22,946 nucleotides of DNA from a bacterium (GTDB lineage: Bacteria > Latescibacterota > UBA2968 > UBA8231). The stretch spans positions 1 to 22,946 of the forward strand of contig JAQCJA010000015.1 in NCBI GenBank assembly GCA_027593305.1. Direction: 5' to 3'. The notes under the pieces were generated by a model. That model was given only the letters and a program-made list of their open reading frames with translations, did no database searches and had not been told where the DNA came from. This document shows positions 14,701 through 22,609 of this stretch, piece by piece; position 1 is the first letter of the stretch, and each line of letters opens with the position of its first letter. The translations under genes and the position numbers were made by a program.

Positions 14701-17700
14701 CTAACCGATCTTCGGGTTCGGGTTCTTCACACGAGCCAGATAGGTGGTGCGTGGCTTCGTGTTGAGGTCGGTGAGGATACCGTAATTCAGGGGTGATTTC
14801 TTCAGCCGGGTGACCTGGCTCTGCTCGTCTGTCAGATTGCCAAAGACGATCGCCCCTGTGGGACAGGCCTGCTGACACGCGGTCTTCACTGCATCACCGG
14901 CAACGCGCCCCTCCCCGTTGGCCACCTTTGCATCGATGCGCGCGCTGTTGATGCGCTGTACGCAGTAGGTGCATTTCTCCATAACCCCACGGGCACGAAC
15001 TGTCACGTCTGGATTGCGCCCCATCTTCAACGTCTCCGACTCGCGGTCGACGTACTGGAGGAAGTTGAAGCGGCGCACTTTGTATGGGCAGTTGTTTGAG
15101 CAGTACCGTGTCCCCACGCAGCGATTGTAGACCATGTCGTTCAGGCCTTCTTCACTGTGGGAGGTTGCCGTAACCGGGCAAACCAGTTCACAGGGGGCAT
15201 TCTCGCACTGCTGGCAGGGGATCGGCTGATGCAGGATCTCCGGTTCGTCCAGGTCAGAGAAATACCGATCGATCCGAATCCAGGCCATTTCGCGGCCATT
15301 CAGGACCTGCTCTTTGCCAACAACCGGGATGTTATTTTCTGACTGGCAGGCAACGGCGCAGGCATTACACCCCATGCAGGCCGACAGGTCAATAGCCATG
15401 CCCCACTGATTGGGGGCGGAGAAGTCGTGCTGACCGTACAGGGTCAACTCCGCGGGAAATTCATGCCCGAAATCTTCATGGACAAAGTGCGGCGCTCGCT
15501 GAAAATGCTCAATCGTTCCCTGGCGTACAAGGTCACGACCTTCCATGCTCTGATGGTCTTGCGTACAGGCGAGCTTGTATTGTCGGAATGTTTTGACAAC
15601 CGAAACGTCTGTAGTGGACCAGTCGCCACTGGCGCTGCGCAGCACCGCCGCATTGAAGCCGACACCGTTGCCGACACGGCCCGCATGGGTCCTGCCATAC
15701 CCCAGGTGCGTGCTTATCACACCCTCAGCTTGTCCGGGGACGATCCAGATTGGCGCATCGACCTGGCCGCCGGCTGCGTTGAGGGTGACGATCTGCTCGT
15801 TGCTGACTCCCAGGCGTTCGGCTGTAGCGGGACTGACGATGGCCGCATTGTCCCACGTGAGCTTCTGTACGGGTCGGGGTGTCTCCTGCAGCCAGCCATT
15901 GTTGCTGACCGAGCCGGCACCCAGGAAGGGGTCGGGACGTAAGCACAGTTCAAGCCCTTCTTCGGGATCGAGAACCTGCCCAAAGCCGACGGGCACCGTC
16001 AGCTGCCGCAATTGCACGGGCTTATCACCCAGGGCCGTGCCCGGGATCAGGCCATCGTGGAGGGCCTTCTGCCATGTTGTTTCGAAGGCGAGATCTGAGG
16101 CAAACAGGGGATCAGCAGCCCAGCGCTCCTTGACCATATCAAGGACAGGCTTACCAGAAGCACCGGCAACAACGGCAACGACTTCGTGCACCGATCGAGT
16201 CGGATACAGGGGCTGGATCAGGGGCTGCACGACAGAGACGGAACCATCATGGGCACGCAGATCACTCCATGACTCAAGGAAGTGTGACTGCGGCACGTGC
16301 CAATGGCACAACTGTGAGGTCTCGTCCTCATAGGAGCCGAGATGCACGCGGAAGGAAACCTTGTTCATCGCGGCGGCGAAATTGAGTTCTGCTGGCGCAT
16401 CATACACCGGATTGCTGCCCAGAATCAGGAGCATATCCACCTGCCCGGCGGACATGTCGAGGACAAGGTCGCGCAGACTGGCGGCGTGATCCGCAGGCAT
16501 TACGTCGACCGGGGCCGTGTGATGCACCGTGCGACCCACGTTGCCGAGGGTCTCGTTGATCGCGTGAGCCAGGGCATGCAGCGAGGCAGACTGGTGTGCC
16601 CCGACGATGACGGCACTGGCGCCGCGATGGGCAGCCAGATCGTCAACGACGGCGTCAAGCCACTGCGCGGAGCCGGTCCAGTCGGCGGGGGCACCCGACG
16701 TGAAACGAGGGGCGACACCCAGACGAGCGGCGATGGCAGCAGCCAGAGCCTCAATCGAGCCTGTGTCGAGAGCCAACCTGTGGTCTGCGATACTGCCCGT
16801 GGACGAAGGGGACGTTTCGGCTACATAGAGGCGATTGGGGATCGAAGCCGTCGCCCCATGCAACGACTGAGTACGCCGTTGCATGAAATCCCTGGCGTAC
16901 CGCATCGCCGCGGGCCCCGCCAGGAACAGATCCGCATCGAGGCTGAGAACAACGTCGGCAAGCGACAGATCGTAGTATGTATGAACCGATTCACCGAAGG
17001 CCTGCTGCGCACCAAGTTCCGCGCCGTCGCCGCGAGCCGGATCATACTGGTGCCAGCGCGCCTCGGGCAGGCTTTTGAGGATGCCTTCGAGTTGCGTGCC
17101 AAGTGTCGGCGAAGTGACGGAACCGGTAAGAATGCGCAGACCTGCGCCCTTCTTTGCCTGGACGCTGGCAAGGGGTGGCTCCATGGCATTGACAAAGCCA
17201 CCCCACGTCGAGATGCGCCCGGCGTTCTTGACGGTCTGCGAACGATCCGGATCGTAAAGATCGAGAATCGCCGCCTGGACCGTCGGGTGCGAGGCACCGA
17301 GGCTTGCGGGGTGCTGCGGGTTGCCGTCCAGCTTCGTGGGGCGCCCCATGTGGCTCTCTGCGAGCAGGCCAACTGCGGCACCATCAACGGCGATGGCAGT
17401 CGCGTAGTACACGGGACGGCCGGGAATCACGTTCTCCGGTGCGCGAACCCAGGGCACGATCTTCTCTTCGGGCTGGATGGTGCAACCGGTGAGTCCGCCA
17501 AAAGCGAGTGAGGCACCCATCAACTTGAGGAAGTTGCGCCGATCAAACCCCTCATTCCACTCGGAGGCATTTTCTGGAAATTCGCGCTCAAGCAATTGGC
17601 GAAACTCATTGCTGTCGGCCAACTCATCGAGGCTGCGCCAGTACTGCTGACCTGATTGACCAGACAGTGTCTTGCGCAGTTGCGGCAGGTCCAGCCGCTT

Positions 17701-17799
17701 GCGCGAGAAACCTGCATGGTCCGCAGCACCGACGCCCGCATCCGGCGCGCCATCGATGGACAGTTGCGGCGTGGAAACGATGTCGGTCACAGGTGACAC
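14701..17799 (-). CDS. actB: Alternative complex III subunit ActB, Tat-type Mo-oxidoreductase/Fe-S fusion
   Basis: A 1032-residue fusion of a molybdopterin-oxidoreductase-like domain and a four-cluster ferredoxin domain. The start is GTG 17799, overlapping actA by 13 bases; GTG 17790 is an alternative. An unusual soluble leader of about 85 residues (with QYWRSLDELADSNEFRQLLEREFP) precedes the twin-arginine motif DRRNFLKLMGASL at 86-98, which ends GLTGC. This is the 'TAT-variant-translocated' type. The C-terminal part, from about residue 808, has CMGCNACAVAC, CQQCENAPCELVC, CVGTRYCSNNCPYKVRRFNF, CTYC and CQQACPTGAI, enough cysteines for the expected [4Fe-4S] and [3Fe-4S] clusters. In characterised complexes the large domain binds no molybdenum cofactor, and this protein passes electrons from quinol to the cytochromes. 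Confidence 0.95.
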   Translation of the reverse strand: MSPVTDIVSTPQLSIDGAPDAGVGAADHAGFSRKRLDLPQLRKTLSGQSGQQYWRSLDELADSNEFRQLLEREFPENASEWNEGFDRRNFLKLMGASLAFGGLTGCTIQPEEKIVPWVRAPENVIPGRPVYYATAIAVDGAAVGLLAESHMGRPTKLDGNPQHPASLGASHPTVQAAILDLYDPDRSQTVKNAGRISTWGGFVNAMEPPLASVQAKKGAGLRILTGSVTSPTLGTQLEGILKSLPEARWHQYDPARGDGAELGAQQAFGESVHTYYDLSLADVVLSLDADLFLAGPAAMRYARDFMQRRTQSLHGATASIPNRLYVAETSPSSTGSIADHRLALDTGSIEALAAAIAARLGVAPRFTSGAPADWTGSAQWLDAVVDDLAAHRGASAVIVGAHQSASLHALAHAINETLGNVGRTVHHTAPVDVMPADHAASLRDLVLDMSAGQVDMLLILGSNPVYDAPAELNFAAAMNKVSFRVHLGSYEDETSQLCHWHVPQSHFLESWSDLRAHDGSVSVVQPLIQPLYPTRSVHEVVAVVAGASGKPVLDMVKERWAADPLFASDLAFETTWQKALHDGLIPGTALGDKPVQLRQLTVPVGFGQVLDPEEGLELCLRPDPFLGAGSVSNNGWLQETPRPVQKLTWDNAAIVSPATAERLGVSNEQIVTLNAAGGQVDAPIWIVPGQAEGVISTHLGYGRTHAGRVGNGVGFNAAVLRSASGDWSTTDVSVVKTFRQYKLACTQDHQSMEGRDLVRQGTIEHFQRAPHFVHEDFGHEFPAELTLYGQHDFSAPNQWGMAIDLSACMGCNACAVACQSENNIPVVGKEQVLNGREMAWIRIDRYFSDLDEPEILHQPIPCQQCENAPCELVCPVTATSHSEEGLNDMVYNRCVGTRYCSNNCPYKVRRFNFLQYVDRESETLKMGRNPDVTVRARGVMEKCTYCVQRINSARIDAKVANGEGRVAGDAVKTACQQACPTGAIVFGNLTDEQSQVTRLKKSPLNYGILTDLNTKPRTTYLARVKNPNPKIG

Positions 17800-18443
17800 A
17801 CTGAGCAGTCGGTGAGTTGCGAAACACGCACGTTGTAGTCCTTCACAAGCTGCTGGCCCCGCAGTTCCTGGTCGGCAGGCGGCGTCCAGTTGACATCGAA
17901 GACTCGATCCCGGGGTCGGATGAACTGTGCGGGGTTACGGTGGCAGGAGAGACACCATTCCATATTGAGCGTCTCGGCTTTCTTCATGAGCGGCATCTGG
18001 TCGACAGCACCGTGACAGGTGGTGCAGCCGATGCCCTTGCTCACGTGAATGTTGTGCTTGAAGTAGACGAAATCGGGCAGATCATGGACCCGGGTCCACT
18101 GCAGCGGCACATCGTCGCGGAAAGCGGCCCGAACAGGTTCGAGCAGGGGCGCCTCGGTCCAGATCAGCGAGTGGCACGTCATACAGGTCTCCACCGGCGG
18201 AATCCCGGCAAACGCCGAAGTCTCTACGCTGGTGTGACAGTAACGACAGTCGAGTCCCATTCCCGTGACATGGTGCTTGTGCGAGAAGGGGACGGGTTGA
18301 TCACGTGCGACACCCACTCCGCTCACATAGTCCAATCGATTGATGTTCAGTAGAACGCTGAACAATCCGCCGACAAGGCCAAGAATGGCGATGATCGAGA
18401 ATTTCGCGACCCAGTTAATACTTCGATGAAAGACCTGCGCCAT
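17787..18443 (-). CDS. actA: Alternative complex III subunit ActA, pentaheme cytochrome c
   Basis: A 218-residue membrane-anchored cytochrome with five CxxCH heme sites: CRYCH (66-70), CMTCH (87-91), CTTCH (140-144), CLSCH (164-168) and CSVCH (213-217). The fifth site ends one residue before the C-terminus. One N-terminal helix (about 14-33, FSIIAILGLVGGLFSVLL) serves as uncleaved signal anchor. Other histidines (SHKHHVTG, FVYFKHNIHVS) are likely sixth ligands. The number of hemes and the N-terminal anchor match ActA. It is the first gene of the operon, with no strong ribosome binding site visible, and its end overlaps actB by 13 bases. Confidence 0.95.
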   Translation of the reverse strand: MAQVFHRSINWVAKFSIIAILGLVGGLFSVLLNINRLDYVSGVGVARDQPVPFSHKHHVTGMGLDCRYCHTSVETSAFAGIPPVETCMTCHSLIWTEAPLLEPVRAAFRDDVPLQWTRVHDLPDFVYFKHNIHVSKGIGCTTCHGAVDQMPLMKKAETLNMEWCLSCHRNPAQFIRPRDRVFDVNWTPPADQELRGQQLVKDYNVRVSQLTDCSVCHL

Positions 18444-18554
18444 CTACATACTCGGAGAATGTCACATATCGACCGCTCTGGAGGACCGGGAGATACGTGT
18501 GGACTCAGGAGGGAGCTGTCGTGTAGGTTGCGACCTGCTTCGGGGGCGCCACGC

Positions 18555-18576
18555 GTCGAGTATAAGTCGAGTACAA
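18555..18576. repeat. Tandem 11-bp direct repeat, possible operator
   Basis: GTCGAGTATAA (18555-18565) is followed directly by GTCGAGTACAA (18566-18576), 10 of 11 identical. The spacing is one helical turn, a common layout for sites bound by response regulators or other tandem-binding proteins. On the minus strand the first copy includes TATACT, a 5-of-6 match to a -10 box, at 18564-18559, but no good -35 lies at the right distance. The role is inferred only. Confidence 0.5.
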
Positions 18577-18606
18577 AACGGGTGCCGCTCGGACAACGAG
18601 GCCTGT

Positions 18607-18635
18607 AAAGTATGCCCACTATTTGCGAGTGTCAA
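18607..18635 (-). promoter_or_regulatory. Candidate promoter of the act-cox operon
   Basis: On the minus strand a perfect -35 box TTGACA (18635-18630) is followed after 17 bases by TACTTT (18612-18607), which keeps the first, second and last bases of the -10 consensus. Transcription would begin near 18600 and leave a leader of about 157 bases before the actA ATG. Confidence 0.5.
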
Positions 18636-18693
18636 CAGTTGTTTCGGGCAATCGCCTCATTCTTTCATCGCGCTGACGCCAAAGAAGCAATTG

Positions 18694-18722
18694 TTGACCC
18701 CCTCCTGGCGACTTTCTATAAT
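18694..18722 (+). promoter_or_regulatory. Sigma70-type promoter of tRNA-Arg
   Basis: TTGACC (18694-18699), 17 bases, then a perfect TATAAT (18717-18722). The predicted start near 18729 lies about 28 bases before the mature tRNA. Confidence 0.82.
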
Positions 18723-18757
18723 AAATGGCTCGTTAGTTGGTTGTGATAACGACATTC

Positions 18758-18832
18758 GCCCCTGTAGTTAAATGGATATAACGGAGGATTCCTAATCCTC
18801 AATTCTGGGTTCAATTCCCGGCAGGGGCACCA
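18758..18832 (+). tRNA. tRNA-Arg (anticodon CCT)
   Basis: A complete cloverleaf folds. The acceptor stem GCCCCTG pairs with CAGGGGC, the D stem is GTTA/TAAC, and the anticodon stem GAGGA/TCCTC encloses TTCCTAA with anticodon CCT at 18791-18793. The T stem CTGGG/CCCGG has loop TTCAATT, a variant of TTCAANN. The discriminator A is at 18829 and CCA is encoded at 18830-18832. It reads the AGG arginine codon. Confidence 0.96.
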
Positions 18833-18923
18833 TCGACGCCCCCCCCCGAATATCCGCATCTTGGCGCGGCGATCATTGTGTGATACGTCTCAGTTGTCGT
18901 GTGTCTGGCGCGAGGTGCGATCG

Positions 18924-19670
18924 TTGACTGGGACGAACCGCCCGCCAGACGATACAGAGCTTCGCCAGAAGCGGCCGCCGCCGCAGGCCATCACGGTGAC
19001 CGAAGTCGAGGAAATGCTCGGGCAGCACCGCCAGTGGCTGGATTCGAAAGGTCAGACAGGCGAGCGCGCATCCTTCCATCGTGCAATGCTTTCAGATGCC
19101 TATCTCCAGGGAGCCGACCTGCGCGGCGTGGATTTCAGTCAGGCTGTTCTGCAGGGCGCCGAACTGCAGAACGCCAACCTGTTTCGAGCCAATCTGAGAC
19201 AGGCCAATCTGCAGAACGCCAGCCTGCAGAAAAGCAATTTGCGCGAGGCGATGTTGGAGGGTGCACATCTCATCGGTGCAAGCCTGCAGGAGGCCGATCT
19301 GCGCAAGGCGAACCTGATGCGAGCAGATCTGCGCGATGCCGATCTGCTGGAGACGAAACTCATCGACGCAGACCTGACAACGGCCTTTTGCAGGGCAGCA
19401 AACTTCTTCATGGCCGACCTGCGAGGCGCCAATTGCACGGAGGTGAACCTGCAAGAGGCGGATCTGCAAGGGGCGGATCTGCGCCTGGCCAACCTCCGCC
19501 TGGCTCAGGTTCAGGATGCCAGACTGTCGGGCGCCGATTTAGGCGGGACCCTGGTACATGCAGCCGATTTTCTGGACGCTCTCGGCATGACCGCCAGGCA
19601 GGCATCAGAGGCGGAGGCCGATGCGCGCACCCGCTGGCCCGCGTATCTCCGGGACCAGATGCACCTGTAG
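18924..19670 (+). CDS. Pentapeptide-repeat protein (second copy)
   Basis: A 248-residue protein. A Pro/Arg-rich N-terminal segment is followed by the helix EVEEMLGQHRQWLDSKG, then about 30 A(D/N)Lxx-type pentapeptides (AYLQGADLRGVDF onward), and a cap near LGMTARQASEAEAD. Layout and sequence match the partial protein at 3-854, including the HRxWLxSK motif before the repeats, so the two are paralogues. TTG 18924 is chosen because GAGGTG at 18912-18917 sits six bases before it; an upstream in-frame TTG at 18861 has no such site. There is no signal peptide, so it is probably cytoplasmic. The function is unknown. It ends eight bases from the convergent symporter gene. Confidence 0.85.
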   Translation: MTGTNRPPDDTELRQKRPPPQAITVTEVEEMLGQHRQWLDSKGQTGERASFHRAMLSDAYLQGADLRGVDFSQAVLQGAELQNANLFRANLRQANLQNASLQKSNLREAMLEGAHLIGASLQEADLRKANLMRADLRDADLLETKLIDADLTTAFCRAANFFMADLRGANCTEVNLQEADLQGADLRLANLRLAQVQDARLSGADLGGTLVHAADFLDALGMTARQASEAEADARTRWPAYLRDQMHL

Positions 19671-19678
19671 GAGCGTGG

Positions 19679-20926
19679 TCACGCCCGCGCGGTATGGTGC
19701 GTTTCGCCTTCGAAGTTGGCGATGATCGCCGCTCCGCATGAGTCGCTCCACACGTTGACCGTCGTGCGGCACATGTCGAGTACCCTGTCGACGGCCAGGA
19801 TCAGTCCCACGCCTTCGAGCGGCAGACCAACAGCGGTAAGGATCACTGATATCATTACCAGCCCTGCCATCGGAATCCCGGCGGCGCCGATGGAAGCCAG
19901 CAGCGCTGTGACAACCACGAGCAGCTGTTGGGCGAAACTCAGTTCAAGGCCATAGGCCTGCGCTATAAAGATCGCCGCAACACATTCGTACAGCGCTGTG
20001 CCGTCCATGTTAACCGTCGCCCCGAGGGGGGCGACAAAGCTGGTGACCCGGTTGGAGATTCCCGCCCGGTTCTCCAGAGAATCCAGCGTCAACGGCAGAG
20101 TTGCCGATGACGACGACGTCGAGAATGCAGTCAACAGCGCGGGTGACATCGCTTGCGCATGGCGGACGGGTGAGGTGCGGCCGAAAAAGAAGAGGATCGC
20201 GGGCAGCGTGACGCAACTGTGCACGACCAGCCCGAGAAATACCGTGAGGGCATAGAACCCGAGACCCGCAAAAACCTCGAGCCCGGTGGTCGCCACCGTG
20301 CGGGCCACGAGGGCGAAGATCCCCAGTGGCGCGAAGGCCAGGACAAAGTGCGTGATGCCCATCATAACAGCGAAGCTGCCCTGGAAGAACGCTTCGAGAG
20401 GCTGCCGTAGAGCATCCGGGGTTCGCGAGATGAACACCCCGAGTAACAGGGCGAAGACGATGACCTGGAGCATGTCACCGTTGGCCATGGCGGCGATTGG
20501 ATTGGTCGGGACCATATCCATCACCAGGCGCAGCAGGGCCTGCCAGGGGGAGGTGCCGAAGCGTTCGATCGAATGGGCAAGGTTCTCTGGCTGTTGCTGC
20601 AATCCCAGGTCCGCGTCGACACCTGGCTGCACCAGATTCGCCAACAAGAGGCCCGTGACAATCGCCAACAGGCTCGATATTGTGTAGAACGCCAGCGTCT
20701 TGGCCCCGAGGCGGCCCATGTTCCCCGAAGCGCCAAGACCGGATACACCGCATATAATAGAGGTGACGATCAGGGGCACTATGACCATGCGCAGAGCCCG
20801 CAGGAACAGGTCTCCCATGAACGTTACGGGCAGTACAGTCTCGCCCAGCAGCAGCCCCGACAGTGCGCCGAGTACGAGAGCGGCAAGAATCTGCCAGTGA
20901 AGGGGCGTCTGTAGCAGTCGATGCAC
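19679..20926 (-). CDS. Dicarboxylate/amino acid:cation symporter (DAACS family)
   Basis: A 415-residue secondary transporter of the glutamate/aspartate/C4-dicarboxylate:Na+ or H+ symporter family (GltP/DctA type). The family's marker regions are present: the serine-rich re-entrant loop FSTSSSSATLPLTL, the cation-site motif GATVNMDGTALYE, the second hairpin IGAAGIPMAGLVMI, and the substrate-binding helix AVDRVLDMCRTTVNVWSD. In that last helix the Asp, Arg and Asn that bind the amino and acidic groups in archaeal GltPh are kept, which favours an acidic substrate. The start is GTG 20926. It is convergent with the pentapeptide gene and divergent from cysS across 90 bases. The exact substrate and ion cannot be told. 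Confidence 0.92.
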   Translation of the reverse strand: MHRLLQTPLHWQILAALVLGALSGLLLGETVLPVTFMGDLFLRALRMVIVPLIVTSIICGVSGLGASGNMGRLGAKTLAFYTISSLLAIVTGLLLANLVQPGVDADLGLQQQPENLAHSIERFGTSPWQALLRLVMDMVPTNPIAAMANGDMLQVIVFALLLGVFISRTPDALRQPLEAFFQGSFAVMMGITHFVLAFAPLGIFALVARTVATTGLEVFAGLGFYALTVFLGLVVHSCVTLPAILFFFGRTSPVRHAQAMSPALLTAFSTSSSSATLPLTLDSLENRAGISNRVTSFVAPLGATVNMDGTALYECVAAIFIAQAYGLELSFAQQLLVVVTALLASIGAAGIPMAGLVMISVILTAVGLPLEGVGLILAVDRVLDMCRTTVNVWSDSCGAAIIANFEGETHHTARA

Positions 20927-21016
20927 CTGAGTCCGTTTCTTTAAGAGCGCCTATATACATGCCGGCCGGTCCGAACACAGTCGGCGAACCTAACGTCAGC
21001 CAGTGACAGCAAGCAA

Positions 21017-22480
21017 ATGAGCATACAGTTCTACGATACGCCAAGCCGCGCCAAGAGAGCCTTCGAGCCCCTGATCCCAGGCCTTGTACGGATGTATAGC
21101 TGTGGCCCAACCGTGTGGGATTTCTCCCATATCGGGAACTTCCGCTGCTTCCTCTTCTACGACGTCCTGAAACGTTATCTGCGCTATCGCGGTTTTCGGG
21201 TCGAGCACGTGATGAATCTGACGGACGTGGACGACCGCATCGTGCAGCAGGTCAACGACAAGCGAGCGACGTTGGAGGCATACGTGAAGACCTTCATCGA
21301 TGGTTTCTTTGTCGATATCGACGCCCTGCAGATCGTACGCGCCGATCACTATCCGCGAGCCACGCAGCATATCCCGGAGATGATCGAGCTCATCTCCCGG
21401 CTGATCGACAATGGTGTCGCCTATGAGCGTGAAGGATCTGTGTATTTCGCGATTTCTCGATTCCCGGGATACGGGGATTTCGCTCACCTCGACGTCACCG
21501 GCATGCGTGCCGGCGCCCGTGTTGATACGGACAAATACGACAAGGATGACGTCCGTGACTTCGTCCTGTGGAAGGCGTGGATCGAGACCGATGGCGAGTT
21601 GGCGTGGGATTCACCATGGGGGCGGGGTCGACCGGGCTGGCATCTGGAATGCTCCTGCATGTCGATGAAGTATCTCGGCGAGACTTTCGATATCCACACG
21701 GGCGGAGTGGATCTCGTTTTCCCGCACCACCAGAATGAAATCGCCCAGTCTGAGGGCGCCACGGGCAAGCAGTTCGCCCGGTTCTGGATGCACAATGAGT
21801 TCATCAATATTGATGGCGTCGGCATGTCCAAGAGCCTGGGGAACAACCTTCGTCTTCGGGACATCCGCGCGGGCGACGATGCCGCGCAACGGCATGACGA
21901 TATCACCGGGTTCCGCTATTTCGTTGTCACCAATCACTACCGAACGACGCTGAATTTTTCGCGGGAAGCGCTGGATGGGGCCACCAATGCCCGCCAGCGA
22001 TTGAACAAACTCTATGCCAGGCTTGTCACGCTTGGCACCGATGGCAACGATCTCGATGGCAGCAACTGGGCGCAGCAGGTGGATGCCGCCCGTGTGGCGT
22101 TCGTCGAGGCCATGGACGACGATCTGAATGCCCCAAGAGCAATGGCTTCGGTGTTCGGCGTGGCAGCTGCCGTTGAGCGTGCCCTGTCGGCGACATCCCT
22201 GTCACAGGCCTCGGCCGCGCTTGTTGCCGCCTTCCTGGCGGAAGTCGACGCTGTCCTTGGTATCCTTGACGAGGCGGGCACAACCGCGGACATCGTCATA
22301 TACAACCCGGAGTTACCCGAGGCGCTGGACCAGATGCTGCACGAACGGCAGCGGGCCCGTGACCTGAAGCAGTGGGCGCGATCGGATGAACTGCGCGACA
22401 CACTTGCTGAGGCCGGCGTCGCCGTCATCGACACACCAGAAGGCCCCACATGGACCTGGACAGGTTCGACATCGTCGTGA
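21017..22480 (+). CDS. cysS: Cysteinyl-tRNA synthetase
   Basis: A 487-residue class I aminoacyl-tRNA synthetase that charges tRNA-Cys. Cys29 in SCGPTVWDFSHIGN starts both the zinc site and the HIGH region (His38). The other zinc ligands fit HLECSCMSM and the histidine in FPHHQNE. HTGGVDLVFPHHQNEIAQSE is highly characteristic of CysS. The KMSKS loop reads GMSKSLGNN near residue 269, with Gly replacing the first Lys while the second Lys is kept. The C-terminal helical domain (ARVAFVEAMDDDLNAPRAMASVF, RARDLKQWARSDELRDTLAEAGV) is complete, so the length is normal. It is divergent from the symporter gene with no strong ribosome binding site before the ATG. Confidence 0.97.
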   Translation: MSIQFYDTPSRAKRAFEPLIPGLVRMYSCGPTVWDFSHIGNFRCFLFYDVLKRYLRYRGFRVEHVMNLTDVDDRIVQQVNDKRATLEAYVKTFIDGFFVDIDALQIVRADHYPRATQHIPEMIELISRLIDNGVAYEREGSVYFAISRFPGYGDFAHLDVTGMRAGARVDTDKYDKDDVRDFVLWKAWIETDGELAWDSPWGRGRPGWHLECSCMSMKYLGETFDIHTGGVDLVFPHHQNEIAQSEGATGKQFARFWMHNEFINIDGVGMSKSLGNNLRLRDIRAGDDAAQRHDDITGFRYFVVTNHYRTTLNFSREALDGATNARQRLNKLYARLVTLGTDGNDLDGSNWAQQVDAARVAFVEAMDDDLNAPRAMASVFGVAAAVERALSATSLSQASAALVAAFLAEVDAVLGILDEAGTTADIVIYNPELPEALDQMLHERQRARDLKQWARSDELRDTLAEAGVAVIDTPEGPTWTWTGSTSS

Positions 22481-22609
22481 GGAAACGGTGTAAACCTCTT
22501 CCGTAACAACGAGTAAGGTCCGATCCATGTCTTGACATATAAGTACGCCAGGAGTACCTAGCAGGGACATTCTCCCATCCATCTTGCCAGAACGGTCCTT
22601 CCGAACCCA

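Larger units (their letters stand above)
18444..18757. other. Divergent intergenic control region, no convincing gene
   Basis: This 314-base gap separates the act-cox operon (left, minus strand) from tRNA-Arg (right, plus strand). Short open frames here lack family resemblance and ribosome binding sites, so none is called. It contains a promoter for the tRNA (18694-18722), a candidate operon promoter on the minus strand (18607-18635) and a tandem 11-bp repeat (18555-18576) that would lie in the operon leader of about 157 bases. Confidence 0.7.

Noticed and set aside
16342..17511. Plus-strand open frame of 389 codons opposite actB
   Set aside because: It is antisense to clear ActB coding sequence and has no recognisable domains; a GC-rich shadow.
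18758..18832. tRNA-Arg as an integration site for a mobile element
   Set aside because: No integrase, no duplicate of the tRNA 3' end and no phage-like genes are seen in the window.
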